Positions 1-8,481 of a stretch of DNA of 64,000 nucleotides are shown here, in pieces. The position numbers were made by a program, and so were the translations under genes. Source of the stretch: Sphingorhabdus sp. EL138 (GTDB lineage Bacteria; Pseudomonadota; Alphaproteobacteria; Sphingomonadales; Sphingomonadaceae). The stretch lies in assembly GCF_945890115.1 (NCBI RefSeq), contig NZ_CAMDCK010000003.1:62001-126000 (forward strand), written 5' to 3'. The stretch's first letter is position 1. Each line of letters starts with the position of its first letter. Under the pieces are notes generated by a model. It was not told the origin of the DNA. It made no database searches and saw only the letters and a list, made by a program, of their open reading frames with translations.

Positions 1-1064
1 TGATGGCGCAAATCCGGGTCATTGTCGCGGCATTCATAGCCGAAATAAATCACCATTAACGACATGGATTGCTTGCGGAATTTCACCAAGGCATCGCGGT
101 TGATGCGCCGATGCGCCTTGTCGACCAGCTTGAGATAAGTATTGGCGTAATCGGCGTTGGACACCACAACATCGGCAAATATCGTCTCACCGCTTGCAAG
201 CTCCACGCCCTTGGCAACGCCGTCTTCCACCGATATGCGCTGCACCGGTGCATTGACCCGCAACTGGCCGCCCATGTCTTCAAATTTTTTAACTAAAGCT
301 GCCACCAGTGCGCCCGTCCCGCCCTTGGCATAATGAATGCCCCAGGTTTTTTCGACAAAATGGATCATCGCATAAATCGCTGGCACCTTCATCGGGTTGC
401 CACCGACCAGCAAGGGTTCAAAGCTGAACACCTGACGCATTTTGTCCGACTTGAAATATTTGCTGACCATGCCGAACAACGACCGCACCGCGCCAAGCTT
501 CAGCAAATCAGGCACCACGCGCAACATCGACCCGAGGCTGCCGAAATAAGTATATCCCAGCGTCAAAAATCCACGTTTGAATATGGCTCTGGCTTGCTCG
601 TGAAAGGCTTCATATCCCGCCAGATCCTCAGGTGCCAGCTGCTGGATCTGCGTCCGCGTGCTGACCGGATCGCCATCATAATCAAAAAACGTGCCGTCAT
701 CGAAATAGATGCGGTAAAATGGCAGTATCGGAATTATCTCGACATATTTGCTGGTATTGGGGCCTCCGGAGATGCCTTCACGCACGCGGTTATTTTCATC
801 CAAAACATGCGGCGGAAAGTCCGGCTCACCCAGCATGGCATGGTCTTGCTGCAGGCTAAACAATTCCTCAATGAAATGCGGCACGGTTAGGACCGTCGGA
901 CCCATATCAAATGTAAAGCCATCGGCCTTGCGGACATAGGCACGGCCGCCGGGGGCGTCGAGCGCCTCCAATATTTGCGTATCAAAGCCAAGGCTTTGTA
1001 ACCGCATGGCGCACGCTATGCCGCCAATACCTGCACCAATGACAACTGCTTTACGTCGCAACAT
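1..1064 (-). CDS. crtI: Phytoene desaturase (CrtI-type), partial
   Basis: FAD-dependent desaturase/isomerase that would introduce double bonds into phytoene in carotenoid synthesis at the membrane. The frame is open from an ATG at 1064 down to the window edge, so about 354 N-terminal codons of a usual ~500 are present and the C-terminus is outside. Residues 6-20 carry the dinucleotide-binding motif [13 protein letters not shown]. The stretch around residue 50 ([14 protein letters not shown]) and the later [16 protein letters not shown] segment match the CrtI/CrtN amine-oxidase-like family. The track omits it because no stop lies inside the window and shows only shadows. A related FAD retinol/carotenoid oxidase is the main alternative. 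Confidence 0.88.
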   Translation of the reverse strand, partial: MLRRKAVVIGAGIGGIACAMRLQSLGFDTQILEALDAPGGRAYVRKADGFTFDMGPTVLTVPHFIEELFSLQQDHAMLGEPDFPPHVLDENNRVREGISGGPNTSKYVEIIPILPFYRIYFDDGTFFDYDGDPVSTRTQIQQLAPEDLAGYEAFHEQARAIFKRGFLTLGYTYFGSLGSMLRVVPDLLKLGAVRSLFGMVSKYFKSDKMRQVFSFEPLLVGGNPMKVPAIYAMIHFVEKTWGIHYAKGGTGALVAALVKKFEDMGGQLRVNAPVQRISVEDGVAKGVELASGETIFADVVVSNADYANTYLKLVDKAHRRINRDALVKFRKQSMSLMVIYFGYECRDNDPDLRH

Positions 1065-1115
1065 TCCGGATAACCCCTAATCGCATCGCTGCTACTGCCT
1101 AAAGCGCCACACAAC

Positions 1116-1137
1116 AACCTAGATGTTATCCTAGGTT
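1116..1137. promoter_or_regulatory. Inverted repeat upstream of crtI (operator candidate)
   Basis: AACCTAG and CTAGGTT form perfect 7-bp arms separated by 8 bp, lying 52-73 bp upstream of the crtI start. Position and symmetry fit a repressor/activator site. It does not fit the PpsR/CrtJ pattern TGT-N12-ACA, so no regulator is proposed. Confidence 0.3.
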
Positions 1138-1209
1138 ATCGCATGTCCGATATGGTCAGCAGCATCCGTAAAATAACCGTCTCCCCAGCGCAGGGTGGGG
1201 TGTTAAATA

Positions 1210-1363
1210 TCCTCCCCAGAATGGGGAGGTGGCAGTTGCGCAGCAACTGACGGAAGGGGGCCCGAAGTCTGGCGTAGCGCTTGAAGGGGCCGCCCCCTCC
1301 ACCGTCTGCGACGGTCCCGCTGTTGCTCCGCAACGCCTACGGCTCCCCCGTAATGGGGAGGAA
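1210..1363 (+). repeat. Sphingomonad-type palindromic repeat, copy A
   Basis: GC-rich element of about 154 bp bounded by hairpins: CCTCCCC-AGAAT-GGGGAGG on the left and CTCCCC...GGGGAGGA on the right. Internal marks are TGACGGAAGGGGG, CCCCCTCCACC and CGGTCCCG. Its right 51 nt (1312-1362) are identical to 22334-22384 inside lnt. It lies between crtI and the threonine aldolase gene and encodes nothing recognisable. Confidence 0.8.
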
Positions 1364-1390
1364 TTAAAATAGGGTGGAGGTGGTTGAATA

Positions 1391-1530
1391 TCCTCCCCAT
1401 CGACTTGCGATGGGAAGGGGGACCGCGCCGAAGGCGTGGTGGAGGGGCCTCTGAACGTCCCAAGCCCCTCCGTCAGTCGCCGCTATCGCGCGACCTGCCA
1501 CCTCCCCATCGCAAGTCGATGGGAGAGGAT
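1391..1530 (-). repeat. Sphingomonad-type palindromic repeat, copy B (inverted)
   Basis: Second element, in opposite orientation to copy A and 27 bp from it. Its ends are near-identical inverted repeats, each containing a hairpin: CCCATCG-ACTTG-CGATGGG on the left and its mirror CCCATCG-CAAGT-CGATGGG on the right. On the minus strand it shows the same internal marks as copies A and C (GGGGAGGTGGC, TGACGGAGGGG, CCCCTCCACC, CGGTCCC). The element stays open in one frame, which artificially extends the downstream ORF. Confidence 0.75.
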
Positions 1531-1602
1531 ATTCATGACGCCGACCCTGCCTCTCCCCTTACCCCCTTGACGCCGCGCGCGTTTTCCCGCCATGCGCTGC
1601 TT

Positions 1603-2619
1603 ATGCGTTTCTTTTCCGACAATGCCGCCCCGGTGCATCCTGCCGTCATGCAAGCCATGGCCGATGCCAATCATATCGACACCGCCTATGACGGTGACCA
1701 ATATAGCGCGCGGTTGGATGCGGCGTTTTCCGAACTCTTTGGCCGCGACGTCGCCGTTTTATGGGTGGCGACAGGGACCAGCGCGAATTGCCTTGCGCTC
1801 GCGTCCATGGTGCAGCCGCATCAGGGCGTCATTTGCCATCGGGAGGCGCATATTGAGGTTGATGAATGCGGCGCGCCCGGTTTCTACACCGCTGGCGCAA
1901 AGTTGATGTTGGTCGACGGCGACGGGGCGAAGATAACGCCAGCGACGGTTGGCGCCACCCTCGACGCCATTCGCAAGGATGTGCATCAGGTGCAGGCCGC
2001 CGCTGTCTCAATCACCAACGCTACGGAATATGGCATGGTCTACACCCCATCCGAAGTCGCGGCGTTGGGCGCGCTGTGCCGCGCACGCGGGCTTGGCCTG
2101 CATATGGACGGCGCGCGATTTGCCAATGCGGTGGCGCATTTGGGATGCAAGCCTGCCGATGTCACGGTAAACGCAGGGGTTGATATCTTAAGCTTCGGCT
2201 TTGTCAAAAATGGCGGCATGGGGGCAGAGGCCTTAGTCTATTTTGACCCCGCTTGGGCCGATGCCGCGCGCTATCGCCGCAAACGGGCGGGGCATTTGCA
2301 GTCAAAGGGCCGGTTCCTTGCGGTGCAATTGCTCGCCATGTTGCAGGATGATCTATGGCTGCACAATGCGCGGTCCGCCAATGCGGCGGCGATGGTCATT
2401 GCGCAGGCGGCGGGTGAACGCTTGTTATACCCTGTGCAAGCCAATGAATTGTTCCTGCGCCTCACGCCCGCCGAAGCGGCGGCATTGCGCGCGCAGGGTT
2501 TTGACTTTTACGATTGGGGCGGGATCGACGATGTTTGGGGCGCGGCGCGGTTGGTGACCAGTTGGCAACATAATGAAGCTGACGTGACCCCATTGGCCCG
2601 CGCGATAGCGGCCTTATGA
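1603..2619 (+). CDS. ltaE: Low-specificity L-threonine aldolase / beta-eliminating lyase family
   Basis: PLP enzyme that would cleave L-threonine or allo-threonine to glycine and acetaldehyde in the cytosol. The 338 residues match the family length. The start RFFSDNAAPVHP, the substrate/PLP segment LHMDGARFANA and the Schiff-base lysine K202 in LSFGFVKNGG are visible. I chose ATG 1603. The track start at 1384 lies inside repeat copy B and would add 73 low-complexity residues with no family counterpart. No strong Shine-Dalgarno is seen. It overlaps the downstream transporter by ATGA, so the pair is probably co-transcribed. Confidence 0.88.
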   Translation: MRFFSDNAAPVHPAVMQAMADANHIDTAYDGDQYSARLDAAFSELFGRDVAVLWVATGTSANCLALASMVQPHQGVICHREAHIEVDECGAPGFYTAGAKLMLVDGDGAKITPATVGATLDAIRKDVHQVQAAAVSITNATEYGMVYTPSEVAALGALCRARGLGLHMDGARFANAVAHLGCKPADVTVNAGVDILSFGFVKNGGMGAEALVYFDPAWADAARYRRKRAGHLQSKGRFLAVQLLAMLQDDLWLHNARSANAAAMVIAQAAGERLLYPVQANELFLRLTPAEAAALRAQGFDFYDWGGIDDVWGAARLVTSWQHNEADVTPLARAIAAL

Positions 2620-3548
2620 GCATGGCAGAAATTGCGCGCGCGGAAGAACCCGGTTTTCTGACGCCACGGGTATGGATACCCTTCATGGTGACGTCTTTGA
2701 TCTGGGGGTCGACCTGGTTGGTCATCCGCGATCAATTGGGCACGGTACCCACGACATGGTCGGTGACCTATCGTTTCGTGGTGGCGGCGATCGGCATGTT
2801 CATCCTTGCGCTGGTGATGCGGCAATCGCTGAAGATTGACCGGTCGATGGTCGGTTGGACGATGTTGCTGGGCGTGTTGCAATTCGGGCTGAACTTCAAC
2901 TTTGTCTATACCGCCGAACATTATGTGACCTCTGGCCTGGTCGCGGTGGTGTTCGCCTTGTTAATTGTGCCCAATGCAGTGTTGGCCAAATATTGGTTGG
3001 GGCGTCCCATCAGCGGGGCGTTCAAATTGGGATCCCTAATCGCCAGCGTCGGCGTAGGATTGCTAATGTTGCAGGAATATCGCGCGGCACCGGTTGGCGG
3101 GGCGGACGTGCTGCTGGGGCTATCGTTGGTGTTATGCGCGGTGACGACGGCGTCTGTGTCCAACGTGCTTCAGGTCACACCACGAATCGCGCGTGTTCCA
3201 ACGATCACGATATTGGCATGGTCGATGTTGTGGGGCAGCATTGGCAATAGCATCTATGCCTTCATCACAGCGGGTCCGCCGGTTATTGACATGCGTCCCG
3301 GCTATATCGGCGGTGTCCTGTATCTCAGCATCATTGGAACGGTCGTCACCTTCCCGTTGTATTTCCGTCTGATCCGCGACATTGGTCCCGGCAAGGCGGC
3401 CTATACCGGCGTCGTCATTCCCGTGGTCGCGATGATCCTGTCCACGATATTCGAAGGCTATGTCTGGTCAACGCTGGCGCTGGCGGGCGGCGCGTTGGCG
3501 ATGCTTGGCTTAGTCGTCGCGATGCAGGCCCCTAAGCCTAGCCGGTAA
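2616..3548 (+). CDS. DMT-superfamily (EamA) transporter
   Basis: Inner-membrane protein of 310 residues with about ten hydrophobic segments arranged as two EamA repeats (roughly residues 18-145 and 165-300), typical of drug/metabolite exporters. LIWGSTWLVIRDQLG near residue 28 is the usual first-repeat signature. ATGA overlap with the threonine aldolase gene suggests one operon, so an amino-acid-related substrate is possible but unproven. Its 3' end overlaps the convergent SDR gene by 91 bp. Confidence 0.85.
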   Translation: MSMAEIARAEEPGFLTPRVWIPFMVTSLIWGSTWLVIRDQLGTVPTTWSVTYRFVVAAIGMFILALVMRQSLKIDRSMVGWTMLLGVLQFGLNFNFVYTAEHYVTSGLVAVVFALLIVPNAVLAKYWLGRPISGAFKLGSLIASVGVGLLMLQEYRAAPVGGADVLLGLSLVLCAVTTASVSNVLQVTPRIARVPTITILAWSMLWGSIGNSIYAFITAGPPVIDMRPGYIGGVLYLSIIGTVVTFPLYFRLIRDIGPGKAAYTGVVIPVVAMILSTIFEGYVWSTLALAGGALAMLGLVVAMQAPKPSR

Positions 3549-4318
3549 TCGGCATATCGCGGTACCCAGTGGAGAAGCCGTTTCGCCTTTATATTCGCAA
3601 TGCGGCGGTTTTCGGCATAAAATCCGCGCGCCATAGGCGATAGGCCAGCCGCCGCGATGGATTGCAATGGCGGCCAATCCCGTTGCAGCAGGTCGCACGC
3701 ATATTCGATGACATCATTTTGCGGCGCGGGCATGTCATCGGCGATATTGTAAACGCCCGCCGGACCATCAAAGGCGGCAATGACAGCAGCGACAATGTCG
3801 TCAACATGGACGCGGCTGAAAATCTGATCCGGCATATTGATACGATGCGCCTTGCCCTCCGCCACTCGTTCCAGCGCCGATCTGCCGGGGCCGTAAATGC
3901 CGGGTAAACGGAAAACATGCACATCGTCGCGCAAGGCCTGCCACGCAAGGTCGGCTTCGGCCCGCGCGGTGCGGCGTCCGCTGCCTATCGGTGCGCTTTC
4001 ATCGACCCATGCGCCGCCGGTATCGCCATAGACTCCGGTGGAGGAGAGATAGCCAACCCATAAGTCTGCGCGCGCCGCAATCGCCGCGCCATATTTTTCG
4101 AGCACCGGATCGCCGCCCTCTGCCATGGGCGGAACGCTTGACAATATATGCGTTGCGGTCTCCAGCGCGGTCAGGACCGCCGCTTGATCGTCAAACGCAA
4201 TGGCATCGCCGCTGCTCATCCGCCTTGTGCCCGATACCAACCAGCCGTCGGCGCGCAAAGTGTCCGCAAGCCGAGTGGCGGTGAAGCCCATTCCAAATAT
4301 AAGCATATGTCGCTGCAT
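3458..4318 (-). CDS. Atypical SDR, YeeZ-like NAD(P)-dependent epimerase/dehydratase
   Basis: Rossmann-fold protein with the nucleotide-binding motif IFGMGFTATRLAD at the very N-terminus and the extended-SDR segments YLSSTGVYGDTGG, RLPGIYGPGRSALE and VHVDDIVAA. The YxxxK catalytic pair is not evident, as in the atypical SDR5/YeeZ group, so the substrate is unknown. I use ATG 4318 (MQRHMLIFGMG); ATG 4306 is nearly as good. The track start at 4393 would leave only 3 bp to the divergent pgeF. The last ~25 residues, past RYADYRLGLG, run antisense into the DMT gene and look like a late extension. Confidence 0.75.
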   Translation of the reverse strand: MQRHMLIFGMGFTATRLADTLRADGWLVSGTRRMSSGDAIAFDDQAAVLTALETATHILSSVPPMAEGGDPVLEKYGAAIAARADLWVGYLSSTGVYGDTGGAWVDESAPIGSGRRTARAEADLAWQALRDDVHVFRLPGIYGPGRSALERVAEGKAHRINMPDQIFSRVHVDDIVAAVIAAFDGPAGVYNIADDMPAPQNDVIEYACDLLQRDWPPLQSIAAAGLSPMARGFYAENRRIANIKAKRLLHWVPRYADYRLGLGACIATTKPSIANAPPASASVDQT

Positions 4319-4396
4319 ATATTCTGGATCGCAATCTAATGGCTTGCCGTCAAGCGCGGCAGTTGCGAATAGAGGTGGCGGGAGGAAGCACAAGGC

Positions 4397-5161
4397 ATGG
4401 CAGTTGAGGTGATCAGGTCGGATGCATTAGGTGACATTGCACATGGGTTTCTTGGCCGTATCGGTGGTGTTTCTACGGGAATCTATGCCGGGCTAAACTG
4501 CAGCCTTGGTTCGGACGATGTGCGCGAGAATGTCATCGAAAACCGGCGGCGCGCGGTTGCCGCAGTCATGCCCGGTGCAGCACTTGCACGTGTCTATCAA
4601 ATACATTCACCTGATGTGATCACTGTCACTGGTCCAATGGATCAAGACGACCCGCCCAAGGCTGACGCGCTGGTAACAGATCGTCCGGATATCTTGTTGG
4701 CTGTCCAAACTGCGGATTGCGTGCCCGTTTTGTTTGCAGACACCCGCGCTGGTGTCGTCGGCGCAGCGCATTCCGGATGGAAAGGCGCAATTACGGGGGT
4801 CAATGAAAGCACGATAGTCGCCATGGAAAAATTAGGGGCAACGCGGGACCAAATAGTGTGCGCCATTGGCCCCTGCATCGCGCAAAAAAGCTATGAAGTG
4901 GACGAAGGTTTTTTCCGCAATTTTGTGGAAAATGCCGCGCAAAACGAACGCTTCTTCACCGATGGGAAAGCGGGCCATTATCAATTTGATATCGAAGGCT
5001 ATGTCGCGTCGCGACTTGCTACGGCCGGCATTAATGTAGTCGAATGTTTGGGTCAGGATACCTACAGCCAACCCGAACGGTTTTTCAGTTACCGGCGCAG
5101 TTGCCACCTGAACGAACCAGGATATGGCGGGCAAATGTCTATGATCGGCCTACGCCCATGA
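4397..5161 (+). CDS. pgeF: Peptidoglycan editing factor PgeF (YfiH/DUF152 family)
   Basis: Cytosolic copper/zinc-type laccase-domain protein, 254 residues. In E. coli the family hydrolyses L-Ser-containing UDP-MurNAc precursors, and it was once annotated as polyphenol oxidase. Family motifs are present: QTADCVPVLFAD, HSGWKGAI and IGPCIAQKSYEVDE, which supply the conserved His and Cys residues, and a C-terminal SYRRSCHLNEPGYGGQMSMI. It overlaps the next gene by ATGA. Confidence 0.92.
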   Translation: MAVEVIRSDALGDIAHGFLGRIGGVSTGIYAGLNCSLGSDDVRENVIENRRRAVAAVMPGAALARVYQIHSPDVITVTGPMDQDDPPKADALVTDRPDILLAVQTADCVPVLFADTRAGVVGAAHSGWKGAITGVNESTIVAMEKLGATRDQIVCAIGPCIAQKSYEVDEGFFRNFVENAAQNERFFTDGKAGHYQFDIEGYVASRLATAGINVVECLGQDTYSQPERFFSYRRSCHLNEPGYGGQMSMIGLRP

Positions 5162-6567
5162 AGGCAGAGCAGGTCGGATTTTGGGGCGGACTTGTCGTCT
5201 TCTTAGTCATGCTGTTTTTGCCTGCACCAGCAGGTATGGAACCATCTGCGTGGCACGTGGCCGCCCTCACCATCTTGATGGCGACCTATTGGATGACGCA
5301 AGCTTTGCCGTTGACCGTCACCGCATTGCTGCCGTTTCTGGCGCTACCGCTGATGAATATTATGACCGCGCAGGACGTGGCGAAGGAATATTACTCGCCC
5401 ATCTTGTTCCTTATTCTTGGCGGCGCATTTCTGGCGCTCACCATTGAACGTACGGGCATGCACCGCCGCGTCGCCCTCGCCATATTGGGGAAATCGGGAC
5501 ATAGCGTCACGGGCCTCATGATCGCGTTCATGGGTTCAACTGCCTTGCTCAGCATGGTGATGTCCAACACCTCCATCGCGCTTATCATGGTGCCGATCGC
5601 GGTTGCCGTACTTGCCGCTGGCGGGACAAAGCCTGGAGAAACAGACGGCCTTGCAGGTGCGTTGATCATGGGCGTGGCCTTTGCTGCGTCAATTGGCGGG
5701 CTTGGGACGCTTGTTGGATCGCCGACCAACGCGATTGCAGCCGCGCTTGTGGAAAAGCAATTGGGTATCCAGATCAGCTTTCTAACATGGATGCTCTACG
5801 GCTTGCCCGTTGTGATTGTCGGCGTGCCCCTATGCGCGTTCATCCTGATGCGGGTGCAAAATGTTACGGCGGGCAGTTTCGACGTTGATGCCGCACGCGC
5901 ATCAATCGGTAAGGCACAGCCCATGTCCGTGGCGGAAAAGCGGCTCGTTCCAATATTTCTCTTGGTCATTGGCCTATGGGTGGGGCAACCTATGTTGGAA
6001 CCACTACTGCCCAAGGGCGGCATTACCGACGGCAGCATCGCGATTGCAGGGTCTTTGCTATTGTTCCTAATACCCGATGGCACCGGTCGCCCGTTGCTCA
6101 CATGGCAGGAGGCGGACAGAGCCCCGTGGGGCGTTATCATGATGTTTGGGGGTGGCCTGGCGCTCGCGGCTGGTATCACGCAGTCGGGGCTTTCTGGGTG
6201 GCTAGGAGAGGCATTAGAGCCCTTGTCCGTAGTGCATCCGGTCATCATCGCGCTTGCGCTGACCGCTTTGGTCATTTTGATCACCGAATTTGCCAGTAAT
6301 GTCGCGACCGCCAGTGGCGTGCTGCCCGTGGTGGCTGGCCTCGTGGCCGCGACGGGCGCTGACCCTTGGTTGATGGCGATGGCTGCATCCATGGCCGCAA
6401 GCTGGGGCTTTATGATGCCGTCAGGCACGGGGCCAAATGCCATTGCATGGGCCAGCGGGCATATTGCCTTGCCCAAAATGGTGAAGGCCGGATTTTATCT
6501 TGATCTTGCGGGCATTCCCCTGATCGTGGGGGCGGTGTGGCTCGTTGGTCAGCTGGCCATTTTGTAA
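5158..6567 (+). CDS. SLC13/DASS-family anion permease
   Basis: Integral membrane protein of 469 residues with about 11-12 hydrophobic segments. Two pseudo-repeat motifs are visible: MSNTSIALIMVPI in the first half with GSPTNAIAAAL, and TEFASNVATASGVLPV in the second half. These are the SNT-type substrate/sodium sites of dicarboxylate, citrate, sulfate or phosphate carriers. The substrate cannot be read from sequence. I chose ATG 5158 (MKAEQVGFW), which overlaps the pgeF stop as ATGA; the track start at 5044 lies inside pgeF. Confidence 0.85.
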   Translation: MKAEQVGFWGGLVVFLVMLFLPAPAGMEPSAWHVAALTILMATYWMTQALPLTVTALLPFLALPLMNIMTAQDVAKEYYSPILFLILGGAFLALTIERTGMHRRVALAILGKSGHSVTGLMIAFMGSTALLSMVMSNTSIALIMVPIAVAVLAAGGTKPGETDGLAGALIMGVAFAASIGGLGTLVGSPTNAIAAALVEKQLGIQISFLTWMLYGLPVVIVGVPLCAFILMRVQNVTAGSFDVDAARASIGKAQPMSVAEKRLVPIFLLVIGLWVGQPMLEPLLPKGGITDGSIAIAGSLLLFLIPDGTGRPLLTWQEADRAPWGVIMMFGGGLALAAGITQSGLSGWLGEALEPLSVVHPVIIALALTALVILITEFASNVATASGVLPVVAGLVAATGADPWLMAMAASMAASWGFMMPSGTGPNAIAWASGHIALPKMVKAGFYLDLAGIPLIVGAVWLVGQLAIL

Positions 6568-6591
6568 AAATTGGCATGCCTTGGCGCGCAA

Positions 6592-7290
6592 TCAGGTCTC
6601 CGCCACGCGCCAGTCGAGAATAGGCCAGCCCTTCGCCTCCGCCAATCGTGCAAGCGGACCGTGCGGGTTGGTGGCGAAGGGTTCATCGGCATAGCCAAGT
6701 AACGGCGCGTCGGAGACATGGTCGGAATAGGCACGGATATGACAATTGGCGCGCTCAAGGCCGTGTCGTTCCATCCACTCCTTCACCCGTTCCAGCTTTG
6801 CCGCATCATAGCAATTATGCCCGTCAATCCGCGCCAGCACATGGTCGCTGCTGTCCGTCGAAAGGTCTGTTGCAATGACATCATCAAAGCCCAGCCTTTT
6901 GGCAATCGCCTCCACATATAAACGATAAGAAGCCGTCGCCATGACATGACGATAGCCAGCCGCCTTCTCCTCCGCCACGCGCGCCCGCAATTGTGGATAG
7001 ACGTTTTTGCCCACAACCAAATCCGCGTGGCTTTCCAGATATTTAGTAAAATGCGCCTTGGGTACGCGTCTGCCGATCAGCAGAATTTGCGAAAACTGCT
7101 TAAGCCGCGCCCGGTCCCAAATCTTCAGCGCATATAAAACCAAACCAACTGGCAAAAATGGTGCAAGCAACAATCGCCACGGTGACTTGTTAAACGCCAT
7201 ATGCAGAAGAAACCCATTATAGGTGGCGCGCCGCGTGATTGTCTTGTCCATGTCATATATGGCCAGCAAGGTCGTTTTGGATTTCGTCAT
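6592..7290 (-). CDS. HAD-IB family phosphatase (SerB-like)
   Basis: Cytosolic phosphohydrolase of 232 residues. Motif I YDMDKTITR (residues 12-20) holds the nucleophile and acid aspartates, motif II is MATASYRLYVE, and motif IV is AYSDHVSDAPLL. This is the PSPase-like IB subfamily that also includes phospholipid-phosphate and CicA-type phosphatases. Residues 32-60 contain a hydrophobic stretch (LLLAPFLPVGLVLYAL) suggesting membrane association through the cap. The substrate is unknown. Confidence 0.85.
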   Translation of the reverse strand: MTKSKTTLLAIYDMDKTITRRATYNGFLLHMAFNKSPWRLLLAPFLPVGLVLYALKIWDRARLKQFSQILLIGRRVPKAHFTKYLESHADLVVGKNVYPQLRARVAEEKAAGYRHVMATASYRLYVEAIAKRLGFDDVIATDLSTDSSDHVLARIDGHNCYDAAKLERVKEWMERHGLERANCHIRAYSDHVSDAPLLGYADEPFATNPHGPLARLAEAKGWPILDWRVAET

Positions 7291-7368
7291 GATGATCTTA
7301 AAGGCATAACTTTACCTAAGAAGTCTACAGGCTTGTGATAGCCCTCATAATAGGCCAATTATATCGCC

Positions 7369-8478
7369 ATGGCTAACTCTGCCGAACTCACTGTTAAAGA
7401 TCTGCCCAGCGGTCAAGTTCTCCGGCTGTCTGGTGACTTCGCCATTGCGTCAATTAGTGATGTAGACCGCCATTTGCGCGACATTGGCGGCCCCATTTCT
7501 GAAATCGATATTTCCGGCGTCACCCATATGGACACAGTCGGTGCTTGGCTGGTCTATCGGACCGCTAAAGAACATGATGCGCAAATCACCGGCGGCGCGA
7601 ATGACGCGGATCGCTTGATTGATGCTGTTCGCGGTGTCGATCAAGCCGAAGTCGCCGCTAAACCACCTGTTTCATCGCTGTATCATTTTTTGGCTGAAGT
7701 GGGCGGCGGTGTTGTCGTCAGCGTAACGACTTTTATGCAATTCTTGGGCTTTGTCGGGCAAGTGGTCAAAGCGTTCTTCACTTTGCTGATCAGCCCGCGC
7801 CGCTTTCGTTGGCACGCGGTGGTTCAGCATTTCGACATGGTCGGTGTGCGGGCATTAGGCATTGTCGGCCTGATGAGCTTCCTCATCGGCATTGTCATTG
7901 CGCAGCAAGGCGCGGTGCAGCTCCGCCAGTTTGGCGCCGAGATATTTACCATCAACCTGATCGGGCGACTTACGTTGCGTGAACTGGGTATATTGATGAC
8001 TGCGATCATGGTTGCGGGTCGATCTGGGTCTGCCTTTGCGGCACAGATCGGAACGATGAAGATAACCGAAGAAATTGACGCCATGCGCACGATCGGTGTT
8101 GTCCCCGTAGAAGCGTTGGTCGTGCCGCGCGTGATCGCTGCGGTAGTCATGATGCCATTGCTCGGTATTTTCGCTTCGTTAATGTCCATCATTGGCGGCG
8201 GGTTATTGTGCTGGATTGTCCTCGATATCCCGCCAGCGACCTTTGTCCAGCGACTGCGCGAAGTAACGCCGATAACCGACTTCTGGGTTGGTATGATAAA
8301 GGCGCCAGTGTTCGGCGCAATCATTGCGATGGCGGGTTGTTTTCAGGGGATGCAGGTCAAAGGCAATGCTGAGCAGGTGGGCCTGAAGACCACCGCTGCC
8401 GTCGTACAGGCCATTTTCCTTGTTATCGTCCTCGACGCATTTTTCGCAGTGTTTTTTAGCGAAATTGGCTGGGATTAA
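7369..8478 (+). CDS. mlaE: STAS-MlaE fusion, ABC lipid-transport permease
   Basis: Inner-membrane permease of the Mla/MCE phospholipid transport system, 369 residues. Residues ~1-95 form a STAS-like domain (IDISGVTHMDTVGAWLV) corresponding to stand-alone MlaB. Residues ~110-369 form the MlaE permease with the family signatures IGRLTLRELGILMTAIM, AGRSGSAFAAQIGTMKITEEIDAM and IKAPVFGAIIA. It opens a four-gene operon and is followed by mlaF after 3 bp. The fusion explains why no separate mlaB is seen. Confidence 0.92.
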   Translation: MANSAELTVKDLPSGQVLRLSGDFAIASISDVDRHLRDIGGPISEIDISGVTHMDTVGAWLVYRTAKEHDAQITGGANDADRLIDAVRGVDQAEVAAKPPVSSLYHFLAEVGGGVVVSVTTFMQFLGFVGQVVKAFFTLLISPRRFRWHAVVQHFDMVGVRALGIVGLMSFLIGIVIAQQGAVQLRQFGAEIFTINLIGRLTLRELGILMTAIMVAGRSGSAFAAQIGTMKITEEIDAMRTIGVVPVEALVVPRVIAAVVMMPLLGIFASLMSIIGGGLLCWIVLDIPPATFVQRLREVTPITDFWVGMIKAPVFGAIIAMAGCFQGMQVKGNAEQVGLKTTAAVVQAIFLVIVLDAFFAVFFSEIGWD

Positions 8479-8481
8479 GCG

